The notes beneath the pieces were generated by a model, which saw nothing but the letters and a program-made list of their open reading frames with translations, did not search any database and had not been told where the DNA came from. The position numbers and the translations under genes are program-made. Below, piece after piece: positions 46,346-55,491 of a stretch of 64,000 nt of DNA (its first letter is position 1; every line of letters starts with the position of its first letter). Origin of the DNA: Cellulomonas wangsupingiae (GTDB taxonomy: Bacteria > Actinomycetota > Actinomycetes > Actinomycetales > Cellulomonadaceae); the NCBI RefSeq assembly GCF_024508275.1, contig NZ_CP101989.1:3596001-3660000 (forward strand). Direction: 5' to 3'.

Positions 46346-47677
46346 GTGACCGCAAGCCCGGGTGCGCCGGCACCCGCCGCCCGCCTGCAGGGTTCCGCGC
46401 GGGATGCCCGCGTCTGGCTGCTGTTCGTGGTCGTGCACGCCTGGCAGACGTACCTCGCCCTCGGCCCGCAGGCGCCCGCCTACACCGACGTCGACCTGTA
46501 CCGCTGGTGGGTGCAGACCGGTCTGGACTTCGGTCAGTGGCCCGTGCTGGACGGCCCGTGGGTGTACCCGGCCGGCGCGCTGCTGCCGATCCTCGTGCCC
46601 GCGGTCGTCAGCACGACGTCGACCGCCGCCTACGTCGCGGGGTGGTGCGCCTTCGTGACGCTGCTGGACGCCGTGGCCGTCGCGCTGCTCATGCGCCACC
46701 GGGCCGGTCACGCCGCGGCCGTGTGGTGGCTCGCCTTCCTGCTGCTCCTGGGCCCGGCCGCGATGGGGCGGCTCGACGGCGTGGTCGCACCGATCACCAT
46801 CGCGGCGCTGCTCGTCGCCCTGACGCACCCGCGGACGTCGGCGCTGCTCGTCACGGTGGGCGCGTGGATCAAGATCGCCCCCGGTGCCGCCGTGATCCCG
46901 CTCCTGATGGCGTCGCGCCGGCCGTGGCGCGACGTCGTGGAGCCGGCCGTCCTGGTGTGCGCGATCGTCGTCGGGACGGTCGTCGCGCTGGGCGGCGGGG
47001 GCCACCTGCTGTCGTTCATCCTCACGCAGGAGGCGCGTGACCTGCAGATCGAGTCCGTGGCCGCGACGCCCTGGATCGTCGCCGCGATGTGGACGCCGAC
47101 GATCCTGCGCGAGTACGACACGCAGATCTTCACGTACGAGGTCCACGGGCCCGGCACCCGGGCGACCGCGGACGCGCTCGGCGCGCTGCTGCCGCTCGCG
47201 GTCCTGGCCGCGGCGGCCCTGCTGTGGTGGTGCCGGCGTCGCGCCGGGGAGCGCTTCTGGTCCGACGACGCCCTGCGCAGCGACTTCGTGGTGCGCGGCA
47301 CGTTCGTCCTGACCCTCCTGCTGATCATCACGAACAAGGTCGGCAGCCCGCAGTTCATCTCCTGGCTGGCGCCGGCGGTCGCCGTCGGGATCGCCCTCGG
47401 TGCGGCGCGCTGGCGCGGCACGGCGGTCCTGCTGCTGGCGGTCGCGGCGGCGACGCAGGCCATCTACCCGTGGTGGTACGCGCAGATGGTCAACGCCGAG
47501 CTGCCGATGACGCTCGTCCTCGTGGGGCGCAACGTCGCCGTGATCGTGCTGCTCGTCATGGCCGTGCGTCACCTCGTGCGGCCGGCCGCGCCGCCGTCGG
47601 CGGCCGGGGACGACCCGGCCGCCGACGAGGCGTCAGGCGCCGTGCGCGGCGAGCCAGGCGAGGAGGTACGCGCGTGA
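46346..47677 (+). CDS. GT87-like polyprenyl-linked mannosyltransferase (DUF2029 type)
   Basis: A 443-residue integral membrane protein with about ten helices. The early acidic motif YTDVDLYRWWVQ and the block VGAWIKIAPGAAVIPLLMASRRPWRD fit the GT-C/GT87 glycosyltransferases that use polyprenyl-phosphate mannose. GTG 46346 has GGAG 9 bases ahead; further start codons exist upstream. Its last 45 bases overlap the convergent GH81 gene. The 217-base upstream region shows no firm promoter. Confidence 0.78.
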   Translation: MTASPGAPAPAARLQGSARDARVWLLFVVVHAWQTYLALGPQAPAYTDVDLYRWWVQTGLDFGQWPVLDGPWVYPAGALLPILVPAVVSTTSTAAYVAGWCAFVTLLDAVAVALLMRHRAGHAAAVWWLAFLLLLGPAAMGRLDGVVAPITIAALLVALTHPRTSALLVTVGAWIKIAPGAAVIPLLMASRRPWRDVVEPAVLVCAIVVGTVVALGGGGHLLSFILTQEARDLQIESVAATPWIVAAMWTPTILREYDTQIFTYEVHGPGTRATADALGALLPLAVLAAAALLWWCRRRAGERFWSDDALRSDFVVRGTFVLTLLLIITNKVGSPQFISWLAPAVAVGIALGAARWRGTAVLLLAVAAATQAIYPWWYAQMVNAELPMTLVLVGRNVAVIVLLVMAVRHLVRPAAPPSAAGDDPAADEASGAVRGEPGEEVRA

Positions 47678-49756
47678 GCTGCCGTCGTCGACCGACGTGT
47701 CGGGCAGGTCGATCGCGTCCTGCCACGCCGCCGCGGCCTCGTCGGGCCCGGCGAGCGCCCGGTACATCAGCAGGTAGTCGCCGAACATGACATCCGGCCC
47801 CGCCGGCGTCGCCTCGTCGACGGCCGCGAGGATCGTCTCGGCGTCCACGTCCACCGCCAGGTAGTCCGACACCGGGCCCATGGGGATGAGCAGGATCCCG
47901 AGCATCGCGCTGGGCTCGGCGCTGAACCACGTGGCCCAGTCGCGCTTGCCGCCCCAGTTCAGGGCGACGACCCGGTGCTCGAACCCGTCCATGACGGGGT
48001 CCTCGAGGTCGGGGTCCGTCCAGTAGTCGCGCGCGGACGCCGCCTCCGTCGACGCGAGCCACGTGGCCTGCGTCAGCAGGTCGTCCTGGCCGGACGCCGC
48101 GGCCCACAGGCCGATGCCGTTCCACGCGTTGACGGCCTCCGACGCGGACTCCTGGTTGTTGCCGTCGGCGAACGGCGACGTGCCCGACGCCCACGCGTGC
48201 CCCGCGTACGGGTCGAACGTGCGCAGCTGCGGGAGCGCGTCGGACGGCTGCGCCGCCGCGATGTCCGCCGCGAGCGCGTCCATCACGGGTCGCACGTCGT
48301 CGACGAGGGTGGGGTCGTCGGCCCCCAGCAGACCGGCGGCCGACAGCAGGTAGCCGTAGTGGAAGTGGTGGTCGTTCAGCTCCTCGGACCCGAAGTTCGG
48401 GATCCGCCCGATCACGGAGCGCGCGGCCTCGTCGTACACGAAGCAGCGCGCCTCGCGCTCGTCGCAGCCCTCCGGCTGCGCCCACTCGCGCAGCGCGTCG
48501 GCGGTGCGCGTGCGCAGGTCCGCGACCACGTCGTCCGCACCGAGCTGCTCGCCCAGCGTGACGAGCGTCGCGGCGCGGTAGAGGTGCTTGCCGCCGAAGT
48601 AGGTGTCGGACGCGAACGGCGGCGTCCCGGCCACGTCCTTCGCCAGCTGGTCGAGGACCGCGTCGCGGCGCTCGGTGCTGACGCCGTCGAGGTCGAGCGC
48701 CCCGGTGGGGCGCAGCGTCGGGGCGTACGACGTGAGCGTGGACCCGGCGCACAGCTCGAGCGTCCCGTGCACGCTGCGGTAGGTGCCCAGGCCGCACCCC
48801 TCGCGGTCCGGCTGGGTGCCGGTGGTGTGGTGGCGCATGAGCACGTGGGCGCTGGGCGTCGACCCGGCCGTGCGGTAGGTCAGGGTCGTGCGCGCCACGT
48901 CGTCGCCGACGCCGTAGCCCACGTCGACGCCGACCACGGGGTCGACCGCGGCCGCGGCCAGCACCTGCGCCGCGTCGTCCGACGCGTCGTCGGGCAGCGC
49001 GTACCAGCCCGCCGTCGCGCCGGACGGCAGCGTCAGCGTGCCGCCGTCCAGGGTGCCGTCGGACACCGCCAGGCCCCAGGTGGTGCCGGCGACCTCCGCG
49101 GTCGCCGCGCCGTCGGTCAGTGCACCGAAGCCCTCCCCCGCGGCGACCTCCACGTCGGACGCGGCGGTGAAGGACACGAAGGGCGACCCGGCGGCGACCG
49201 TCACGTCCCCGAGGGCCGCACCGGACGCGTCGAGCAGACGCGTGGTCACGGCCACGGGGTCGGCGGCCACGACCTGCGCGGACGCGGCCCCAACGTCCAC
49301 GGTCACGGCGGGGACGTGCGGCCCGATGATCGCCCGCTCGCTGGTCACCGGGTCCGGCAGCCCCATCGTGAACCCGCCGTCCGCGAGCGCGAACGACAGC
49401 GGCAGCGGGAAGACGGGCATCGGCTCGGGACCGAAGACGAGACCGGAGTACCAGCGGTTCGACGGCGGGACGACGCCGTCGGCCAGGCGCGCCGGGCCGA
49501 TCTTCGCGTCGGGCGCCTGTGTCAGCGCGGCGGTGAGGGCCGCCGTGTCGACGTCCGGCACGGTCGCGTCCGGCGGGCCGGTCACGGGCGCGGCAGGGGC
49601 ACCACCGGCACCGGCGCCCGCGGCCGGGGCGACGCCACCGCCGCCCCCCGGCCGCAGGACGAGGAGCGTGCCGGCCGCCAGTGCGGCGACCACCCCGAGG
49701 GTCAGCACCCAGCGGGCGCGGCCGGTGCGGGGCAGGACGTTGCGGGCCGCGGTCAT
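47633..49756 (-). CDS. GH81 endo-beta-1,3-glucanase, membrane-anchored or secreted
   Basis: Glycoside hydrolase family 81 enzymes cut beta-1,3-glucans. The 707-residue protein has an N-terminal helix (about 16-34) without a clear cleavage site, a Gly/Pro/Ala linker, a beta-sandwich (about 85-330) and an (alpha/alpha)6 barrel with NDHHFHYGYLLSAAG and NNQESASEAVNAWNG, whose Glu residues match the catalytic region. It overlaps the HlyD-like gene by ATGA and ends the glucan operon, where it may trim or release the polymer. Confidence 0.9.
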   Translation of the reverse strand: MTAARNVLPRTGRARWVLTLGVVAALAAGTLLVLRPGGGGGVAPAAGAGAGGAPAAPVTGPPDATVPDVDTAALTAALTQAPDAKIGPARLADGVVPPSNRWYSGLVFGPEPMPVFPLPLSFALADGGFTMGLPDPVTSERAIIGPHVPAVTVDVGAASAQVVAADPVAVTTRLLDASGAALGDVTVAAGSPFVSFTAASDVEVAAGEGFGALTDGAATAEVAGTTWGLAVSDGTLDGGTLTLPSGATAGWYALPDDASDDAAQVLAAAAVDPVVGVDVGYGVGDDVARTTLTYRTAGSTPSAHVLMRHHTTGTQPDREGCGLGTYRSVHGTLELCAGSTLTSYAPTLRPTGALDLDGVSTERRDAVLDQLAKDVAGTPPFASDTYFGGKHLYRAATLVTLGEQLGADDVVADLRTRTADALREWAQPEGCDEREARCFVYDEAARSVIGRIPNFGSEELNDHHFHYGYLLSAAGLLGADDPTLVDDVRPVMDALAADIAAAQPSDALPQLRTFDPYAGHAWASGTSPFADGNNQESASEAVNAWNGIGLWAAASGQDDLLTQATWLASTEAASARDYWTDPDLEDPVMDGFEHRVVALNWGGKRDWATWFSAEPSAMLGILLIPMGPVSDYLAVDVDAETILAAVDEATPAGPDVMFGDYLLMYRALAGPDEAAAAWQDAIDLPDTSVDDGSSRAYLLAWLAAHGA

Positions 49757-50484
49757 CGCAGCACCCCCTCGACGTAGGCGCGGACCTTGGCGGCGAGGGT
49801 CGTCACGACGCCGTCGTTGGTGAGCGCGATCTGGGCGACCACGGGCGTGCCCGCCGCCACGAGCCCGTTGTCGGTCCCGTCGACGAGGCGGTCGCTGGTG
49901 ATGCGGACGACCGCCTGGGCCTGCCCGGCGACGGTCGTGACCTCGACGCGGTCGACCTTGCCCGGCAGCGTCGTCTCGTTGGGCAGGGTGATGGTCACGT
50001 CGGCGCCGTCGGGCAGGCGCGCGTACTCCTTGGCCGTCAGCGTGTACTCGGCCTGCACGTACAGGGTGCCGGCGCGCTGCACGGTCGCGAGCGCGGAGGC
50101 GGACGGCACGAACGTGCCGCGCGTGCCGGTGATCCGCGTGACGCGCCCGTCACCGCTCGCGAGCACGACGAGCCGGTTCTGCTCGTCGAGCCGTGTGAAC
50201 TCCGGCGGCTCGGTGGTCAGGCCGTTCGCGAGCTCGTAGGTGAGGCCGGCGGAGTCGATGACGAAGAGCGGGTCGCCCTCGACGACGTCGTCGCCCAGGT
50301 CGACGAGCTGGTCGGCGACGAGGCCGGGGTACGGGGTCCCGACGTCGTACGTGCGGGCGAGGATCTGCGCGGAGCTGGAGGTGGCCAGGCCACGGGTCTC
50401 GTTGAGGTGGTAGGTCGCCAGGGCGGCGACGACGAGCACGAGGACGGTGCCCGCGAGCAGACGGACGCGGCTGGCCCAGGTCAT
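49753..50484 (-). CDS. HlyD-like membrane-anchored protein of the glucan operon
   Basis: A 243-residue protein with one N-terminal helix (about 7-26) and an extracytoplasmic beta-rich part with barrel-sandwich features (PGLVADQLVDLGDDVVEGDPLFVID, read in parts; LVVLASGDGRVTRI; DGADVTITLPNETTLPGKVDRV in parts). This is the layout of the periplasmic-type adaptor found beside processive beta-glucan synthases, shortened for a Gram-positive envelope. It is coupled by ATGA to genes on both sides. Confidence 0.8.
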   Translation of the reverse strand: MTWASRVRLLAGTVLVLVVAALATYHLNETRGLATSSSAQILARTYDVGTPYPGLVADQLVDLGDDVVEGDPLFVIDSAGLTYELANGLTTEPPEFTRLDEQNRLVVLASGDGRVTRITGTRGTFVPSASALATVQRAGTLYVQAEYTLTAKEYARLPDGADVTITLPNETTLPGKVDRVEVTTVAGQAQAVVRITSDRLVDGTDNGLVAAGTPVVAQIALTNDGVVTTLAAKVRAYVEGVLR

Positions 50485-52262
50485 GACGTCACCTCTCGGT
50501 AGGCGGGGCGGGTGGGTTCGGCGGCGGCACGCTCGCGGGCGACCTCGGCCCGGCGCGCGGCGCGCGCCTCGGCACGCGCCCGGCGTCCCTCCCGCCAGGC
50601 GGTGACGATGAAGCCGCCGAGGATGACCGTGTTCGTCGCGTTCCACGCCAGCGCGAGCGTGAAGATGCCCGACGTGTGGGTCTTCCACAGCGCCACGACG
50701 GTCGTCAGGAGCAGGAACTGGAAGACCAGCACCTGCGGCAGCATGAAGGCGAAGGGCGAGCGGTAGGCGCCCTTGCGGCCGGTGACGTGCCACGCCTGCT
50801 CGCGGCGCGTGATCGCGTTGACCAGCGCGCGCAGGTAGATCGGGAACGACACCGCCGACAGGAGCAGCACCTCCCAGCGGAACGACCCGAGCGTGTAGAA
50901 CGCGAGCAGGATCTGCAGGACGTAGAACCCGGCGTAGTACAGCGCCCACGTGGTGGCCGTCGTCTTGAGGTCCATCGGCGACAGGTCGAGGTAGATCTCC
51001 AGCGGCGGCACCAGCAGCAGCAGGAAGGGCGCGATGCCCGTCAGGTAGTGGGTCGCCGTGACGAAGTACGCGATGCGCTGGTCCATCGTCAGGTTGCGCT
51101 TCGGCGACAGCGGGTTGTGGGTGAGCATGATCTCGAACCCGCCGGTCGCCCAGCGCAGCTGCTGCTTGGTGTACGCCTCGACGGTCTCCGGGGTGTCCCC
51201 GACGGCGAGCACCGTGGGGATGTAGACGGTCCGCCAGCCGCGCTCGTGCAGCATGAGGGACGTCCAGACGTCCTCGGACTTCGAGTCGGTGTAGATGCCG
51301 CCGATCGCGTCGACGGCGGCCCGGCGGTAGATGACGTTGGTGCCGACGCAGAACGCGGCGTTGAACCGGTTCCGGCCGGGCTGCACGTAGCGGTAGAAGA
51401 CCGCCTGCATGTAGCCGGCGCCGCGGCTGATGACGTTGTCGTAGTTGCCGTACGTCTGGGGCGTCTGGACGAACGCGACGTCCGGGCCGGCGAAGAACGG
51501 CACCGTCTCGTGGAGGAACTCGGGGCGCGGCACGAAGTCCGCGTCGAGCACCACGAAGTACTCGCCGCGGGCCAGGGTCAGCGCGTGGTTGATGTTCCCG
51601 GCCTTGGCGCCGCCGCTGGACAGGCGGCGCACGTAGCGGGCACCGAGCTCCGCGGCGAGGTCGCGCACGTCGTCCGACCGCCCGTCGTCGAGCACCCACG
51701 TCGCGTGCCGGCCCTGCATCTGCAGGGCGGCGGTGACGGTCCGGCGGATGGTCCCGAGGTCCTCGCCGTACGTCGTGATGAAGACGTCGACCTCGACCGG
51801 GCGGTCGTCGAGGTGGATCTGCCAGCGCCACGGCTGGCCCTCGGTGCCGTCCCGCAGGATCTGCGCGAGGTCGTACAGCCGCTCCTGCGCGTCGTGGAAC
51901 GCGAAGCCGCGGGGGTTCCACCCCGAGGACAGCACGGTCCACATGGCCAGCAGCGCGTGCACCACCAGGATCGTCTCGGCCGCGATCACGAGCGTGTACG
52001 GCAGCCAGTCGCCGCGGTTGGCGGGGTTCAGGAGGAACGCCGCGTAGACGATGATGCCGGCCGCCGCCAGCAGGACGAGCAGCATGAGCGACGGGCTCTG
52101 CGCCGCCTCGTTCTCCCGCGCGCCGGTGCGGTGCGGCCGCAGCGCGGAGTCGTCGGTCCGTCGTGGTTCGAGGATCAGTCGGTCGAAGGTCGTGGCCACG
52201 GTCGCCCCCACGTTCGTCGTCGTCAGGTGCGACGTCGCCCCGGGGACCGGGGCCGACGTCAC
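50481..52262 (-). CDS. Processive GT2 beta-glucan synthase (BcsA/curdlan synthase-like)
   Basis: A 593-residue membrane glycosyltransferase. Two N-terminal helices (58-78, 88-110) precede the GT-A domain with LDDG (191-194), DAD (240-242), SED (329-331) and QQLRW (367-371), the D,D,D,QxxRW set of processive synthases; four or more helices follow (about 395-560). There is no C-terminal PilZ domain, so no direct c-di-GMP control is visible, as in CrdS of curdlan producers. GTG 52262 is the outermost start; GTG 52199 is an alternative. The operon with GH81 suggests a beta-1,3-glucan product. Confidence 0.9.
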   Translation of the reverse strand: MTSAPVPGATSHLTTTNVGATVATTFDRLILEPRRTDDSALRPHRTGARENEAAQSPSLMLLVLLAAAGIIVYAAFLLNPANRGDWLPYTLVIAAETILVVHALLAMWTVLSSGWNPRGFAFHDAQERLYDLAQILRDGTEGQPWRWQIHLDDRPVEVDVFITTYGEDLGTIRRTVTAALQMQGRHATWVLDDGRSDDVRDLAAELGARYVRRLSSGGAKAGNINHALTLARGEYFVVLDADFVPRPEFLHETVPFFAGPDVAFVQTPQTYGNYDNVISRGAGYMQAVFYRYVQPGRNRFNAAFCVGTNVIYRRAAVDAIGGIYTDSKSEDVWTSLMLHERGWRTVYIPTVLAVGDTPETVEAYTKQQLRWATGGFEIMLTHNPLSPKRNLTMDQRIAYFVTATHYLTGIAPFLLLLVPPLEIYLDLSPMDLKTTATTWALYYAGFYVLQILLAFYTLGSFRWEVLLLSAVSFPIYLRALVNAITRREQAWHVTGRKGAYRSPFAFMLPQVLVFQFLLLTTVVALWKTHTSGIFTLALAWNATNTVILGGFIVTAWREGRRARAEARAARRAEVARERAAAEPTRPAYREVTS

Positions 52263-52423
52263 GTGCGCGACGGCCTCGTTGGCGTCCGGTCACGGGGGCC
52301 GACCGGCCGGGCGGGCCCGGACGGAGTGGGTGGTGCAGCCCCCGTGGATGTGCTCGACGGTAGGAGGCGTTCTGACGGGGCGTCATACGGCCGGGCACCG
52401 TGCGTGGGGTCCGGGCCGGTGGT

Positions 52424-52435
52424 TGAACATGTTCA
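52424..52435. promoter_or_regulatory. Perfect palindrome TGAACATGTTCA upstream of the glucan operon
   Basis: This AT-rich exact 12-bp palindrome lies about 160 bases before the glucan synthase start, in a 291-base gap. A TGGGAGCG half-site of the CebR/CelR type is on the minus strand at 52450-52457. Either could be an operator of the glucan operon. GTTAATACT at 52488-52496 is the only other AT-rich patch in the gap. Confidence 0.35.
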
Positions 52436-52503
52436 CCCCGCTGCGGCGACGCTCCCACCAGGTGGAACGTCCCGATATGTCCGGAGTGTTAATACTCGGT
52501 GCG

Positions 52504-52539
52504 CGCCGGGTACGTCCCACGATGCGGACGTACCCGGCG
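52504..52539 (-). terminator. Terminator of the F420-type oxidoreductase gene
   Basis: A perfect 14-bp stem (52504-52517 with 52526-52539, core GGGTACGTCC) with an eight-base loop starts 15 bases after the stop codon of the minus-strand oxidoreductase gene. Confidence 0.8.
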
Positions 52540-52553
52540 GCCGGGGACCGATC

Positions 52554-53504
52554 TCAGACGGACGGCACGTGCGGCGCGACCTGCTCCGCGACGAGCTGCA
52601 GGTGCTCCAGGTCCGCGAGGTCCAGGGTCTGCAGGTAGACGCGCTGCACGCCCTGCTCGGCGAGCCACCGCAGGCGCTCGACCGCCTCGTCCGGGGTGCC
52701 GGCGATGCCGTGCTCGCGCAGCTCGGGGACCTCGCGCCCGATCGCCGCCGCCCGCCGGGCGAGCTCCGCCTCGTCACGGCCCACGCACAGCACGAGCGCC
52801 ACCGACTGCACGAGCGAGCCGGGGTCGCGCCCCGCCTCGACGCACGCGGCCCGCACGTGCGCGATGCGCGCGGGCACCGCGGCGATCTCCGGGAACGACT
52901 GGTTGTACTCGGCGCCGAACCGCGCGGCCAGGCGCGGGGTCTTCGTCGGCCCGCCGCCACCGACGATCACCGGTACGCCCGCGCGCGTCGGGTCCAGCGG
53001 CGAGCGCTGCACCGGCTTGGGCAGCGCCGGGGAGTCCGTCAGCGTGTAGTGCTCGCCGTCGTGGGAGAACGTCTCGCCGACGGGCGTGCCCCACAGGCCG
53101 GTGACGACCTCGAGCTGCTCGGTGAGGATGCCGAACCGCTTGGCCGGGAACGGGATGCCGTAGGCCGCGTGCTCGGCGGCGAACCACCCCGCGCCCAGGC
53201 CGAGCTCGACCCGGCCGCCCGACATCTGGTCGACCTGGGCCACCTGGATCGCCAGCACGCCCGGGTGCCGGAAGGTCGCGGACGACACCAGCGTCCCCAG
53301 CCGGATGCGACTCGTCTCGCGCGCCAGGCCGGCGAGCGTCGTCCAGGCGTCCGTGGGGCCGGGCACGCCGTCGCCCCCCATGGTCAGGTAGTGGTCGGAG
53401 CGGAAGAAGGCGTCGAAGCCGAGGTCCTCCGTCGCGCGCGCGACCGCGAGGACGTCGTCGTACGTGGCACCCTGCTGGGGCTCGGTGAAGATGCGCAGAT
53501 CCAT
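52554..53504 (-). CDS. LLM-class F420-dependent oxidoreductase
   Basis: A 316-residue TIM-barrel enzyme of the luciferase-like superfamily, probably coenzyme F420-dependent. Blocks are EDLGFDAFFRSDHYLTMGG, the flavin-binding stretch VDQMSGGRVELGLGAGW and GVPVIVGGGGPTKTPRLAAR. ATG 53504 is the family start. It is a single-gene unit ending in a strong hairpin. The physiological substrate is unknown. Confidence 0.92.
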   Translation of the reverse strand: MDLRIFTEPQQGATYDDVLAVARATEDLGFDAFFRSDHYLTMGGDGVPGPTDAWTTLAGLARETSRIRLGTLVSSATFRHPGVLAIQVAQVDQMSGGRVELGLGAGWFAAEHAAYGIPFPAKRFGILTEQLEVVTGLWGTPVGETFSHDGEHYTLTDSPALPKPVQRSPLDPTRAGVPVIVGGGGPTKTPRLAARFGAEYNQSFPEIAAVPARIAHVRAACVEAGRDPGSLVQSVALVLCVGRDEAELARRAAAIGREVPELREHGIAGTPDEAVERLRWLAEQGVQRVYLQTLDLADLEHLQLVAEQVAPHVPSV

Positions 53505-53582
53505 GGCCGCAGCCTCGCACGCACCGGCGGACGCCCGCCGGTGCGGGCGCACCCCGCACCCCCCACGGGATACGGTCACCGG

Positions 53583-53786
53583 GTGCGGTGGTCGGAGCGC
53601 TCCCGGGGGCGGCAGTCCGTCCGGTGGTCGTCGTTGCTGCTGGTCGTCGGCTGCGGCGCCCTCGCGCTCGTCTGCCTCGTCGCGGCGCTGCGCGGCCGCC
53701 CGCTCGCCCTCGTCCCGGGGCTGGTCGCCGCCGCGGTGGCGCTGCGCGAGGTCCGCGTCCTGCGTCGCGGACGCCGCTCCCCCTGA
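53583..53786 (+). CDS. Small membrane protein
   Basis: A 67-residue protein: basic N-terminus, two hydrophobic segments (about 17-35, 40-53) and a basic C-terminus rich in Arg. GTG start follows TACGGT by six bases, so it is a leaderless gene despite its small size. I do not recognise a family. Confidence 0.65.
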   Translation: MRWSERSRGRQSVRWSSLLLVVGCGALALVCLVAALRGRPLALVPGLVAAAVALREVRVLRRGRRSP

Positions 53787-53841
53787 GCGTCCGGGCGTCC
53801 TTCGACGTGCGCGACGACGCCGGGCTTGGGACGGTGGACCG

Positions 53842-54474
53842 GTGCACGCCGCCACCCCGCTCGCCGCCGCGCTCGACGTCGCGGACTGGCGACGCCGCAC
53901 GTCCGAGACCTACGCGCAGGTCCGTGCGCTCGCCCCACAGGACCCCGAGGGCGCCCACGCCGTGTGGGTCCAGCAGCGCGACGAGCTGTTCGCGTTCCAC
54001 CCGGCGTCACCGCTGAGCGCCGACGCCCGCGCCGACTTCGTGGGCCTCGACGTCGCGCCCTACGACCCCGCGTACCGGTTCGAGGTCGAGGTGCAGCCCG
54101 CCGGGGCGCAGAGGCTGGACGTGACGACCGGGACCGACGGGGTCGTCGGGTTCGACCGCGTCGGCACGGTCGACCTGGGCGACCTCGGCCGCCTGACGCT
54201 GTGGTCGCTGCGCGGGTACGCCGGCGGGCTGTTCCTGCCCGTGCGCGACGCCCTCGCCGGGCGCGGCACGTTCGGCGGCGGACGGTACGTGCTCGACACC
54301 GTCAAGGGTGCGGACCTCGGGTGCGACCACGTCGGCCGGCTCGTCGTCGACCTGAACTTCGCCTACAACCCGTCCTGCGCGTACGACCCGTCGTGGTCCT
54401 GCCCGCTGCCCACCCGGGCCAACACCCTGGCGGCCGAGCTCCCGGTCGGCGAGCGCACCCCGGCCCTGCCCTGA
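53842..54474 (+). CDS. DUF1684 domain-containing protein
   Basis: A 210-residue soluble protein of unknown function. HAVWVQQRDELFAFHPASPL near the N-terminus and the closing block VDLNFAYNPSCAYDPSWSCP followed by LPTRANTLAAELPVGER are the signature of DUF1684. GTG 53842 has no strong ribosome-binding site; the start is set by similarity of the N-terminal helix. Confidence 0.88.
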   Translation: MHAATPLAAALDVADWRRRTSETYAQVRALAPQDPEGAHAVWVQQRDELFAFHPASPLSADARADFVGLDVAPYDPAYRFEVEVQPAGAQRLDVTTGTDGVVGFDRVGTVDLGDLGRLTLWSLRGYAGGLFLPVRDALAGRGTFGGGRYVLDTVKGADLGCDHVGRLVVDLNFAYNPSCAYDPSWSCPLPTRANTLAAELPVGERTPALP

Positions 54475-54484
54475 CGGCCCCGGG

Positions 54485-55438
54485 TCAGAGCTGGCAGGCG
54501 GGGCAGCGGTAGAGCTTGCGCGTCGCCAGCTCCTCCACCACGACGGGTGTGCCGCACACCCGGCACGGCAGCCCACCGCGGCCGTAGACCCAGTGGCGCA
54601 GCGTCGGGTCGTGCGCCGCGGCCTCACGGCCGGCCGCGTCGAGGTCCTCGCGCGTGAGCATGACGCCGTCGCGGATGCCGTCGGCGAGGAGCAGCGCCCA
54701 GTCCTGCCAGATCGCGCGCACGGTCTCGGGCGGCACCCGCCGCCCGCGCGTCCACGGGTCCAGCCGGGCGCGGAACAGCAGCTCCGCGCGGTAGATGTTG
54801 CCGATGCCCGCCACGACCGACTGGTCCATGAGCAGCTGCCCCACGGGCACGTCGCGGCGCGTCACGCGGTCGACGACGACCTGCTCGGCGGCGTCGAGGT
54901 CGTCGACGTCCTGCGGGTCGGGTCCGAGCCGCGCGCGCACCAGCGCCGCCTCCTCGGTCGTCAGCACCTCGCACGCCGACGGGCCGCGCAGGTCCGCGAC
55001 GACCGACCCGGAGTCCAGGCGCACCCGCACCTGGCCCAGCGGCGGCGGCGGCCACGCGTCGTCGGCCGCCGCGTGCTCCGACTCGTCCTCCCCCATCCGC
55101 AGGCGCCGCGTCGACGGCTGGGCGTCCATGAGCGCCCCCGGGCGCACGCGCGGCGCGCCGAGGCTGCCGCGCACGCGCTCGCCGTCGCCGAGCGGGCTGA
55201 CGTCGCCGTACAGGTCCCACGCGCCGTACAGGCCGAGGTGCACGCGCAGGACGTCGGCGGTGTCGAACGTGCAGAACAGCTGCTTGCCGACGGCGGTGGC
55301 GCGGGTCATCGTCCGCCCGTCGAGGCGTGCGGCCCCGGCGGCGAACCGGCCCTGCGGCGAGCTGACGGCCAGCGGCCGGCCCACGAGGTCCAGCGTCAGC
55401 TGGCGGGCGACGCGGTGGACGGTATGACCCTCGGGCAC
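54485..55438 (-). CDS. Nei-type (Fpg/Nei family) DNA glycosylase/AP lyase
   Basis: Base-excision repair enzyme of the Nei2 type, 317 residues. After the initiator, PEGHTVHR provides the catalytic Pro and Glu; the H2TH region contains LLMDQSVVAGIGNIYRAELL in two overlapping parts, and the zinc finger uses Cys292, Cys295, Cys312 and Cys315. GTG 55438 gives the exact mature N-terminus needed for catalysis and follows TAGGGT by seven bases (leaderless). Confidence 0.95.
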   Translation of the reverse strand: MPEGHTVHRVARQLTLDLVGRPLAVSSPQGRFAAGAARLDGRTMTRATAVGKQLFCTFDTADVLRVHLGLYGAWDLYGDVSPLGDGERVRGSLGAPRVRPGALMDAQPSTRRLRMGEDESEHAAADDAWPPPPLGQVRVRLDSGSVVADLRGPSACEVLTTEEAALVRARLGPDPQDVDDLDAAEQVVVDRVTRRDVPVGQLLMDQSVVAGIGNIYRAELLFRARLDPWTRGRRVPPETVRAIWQDWALLLADGIRDGVMLTREDLDAAGREAAAHDPTLRHWVYGRGGLPCRVCGTPVVVEELATRKLYRCPACQL

Positions 55439-55491
55439 GGCGCCCACCCTACGACGCCCGCGCGGCACGTCCGGTGTGCGAGGGTCGGGGG

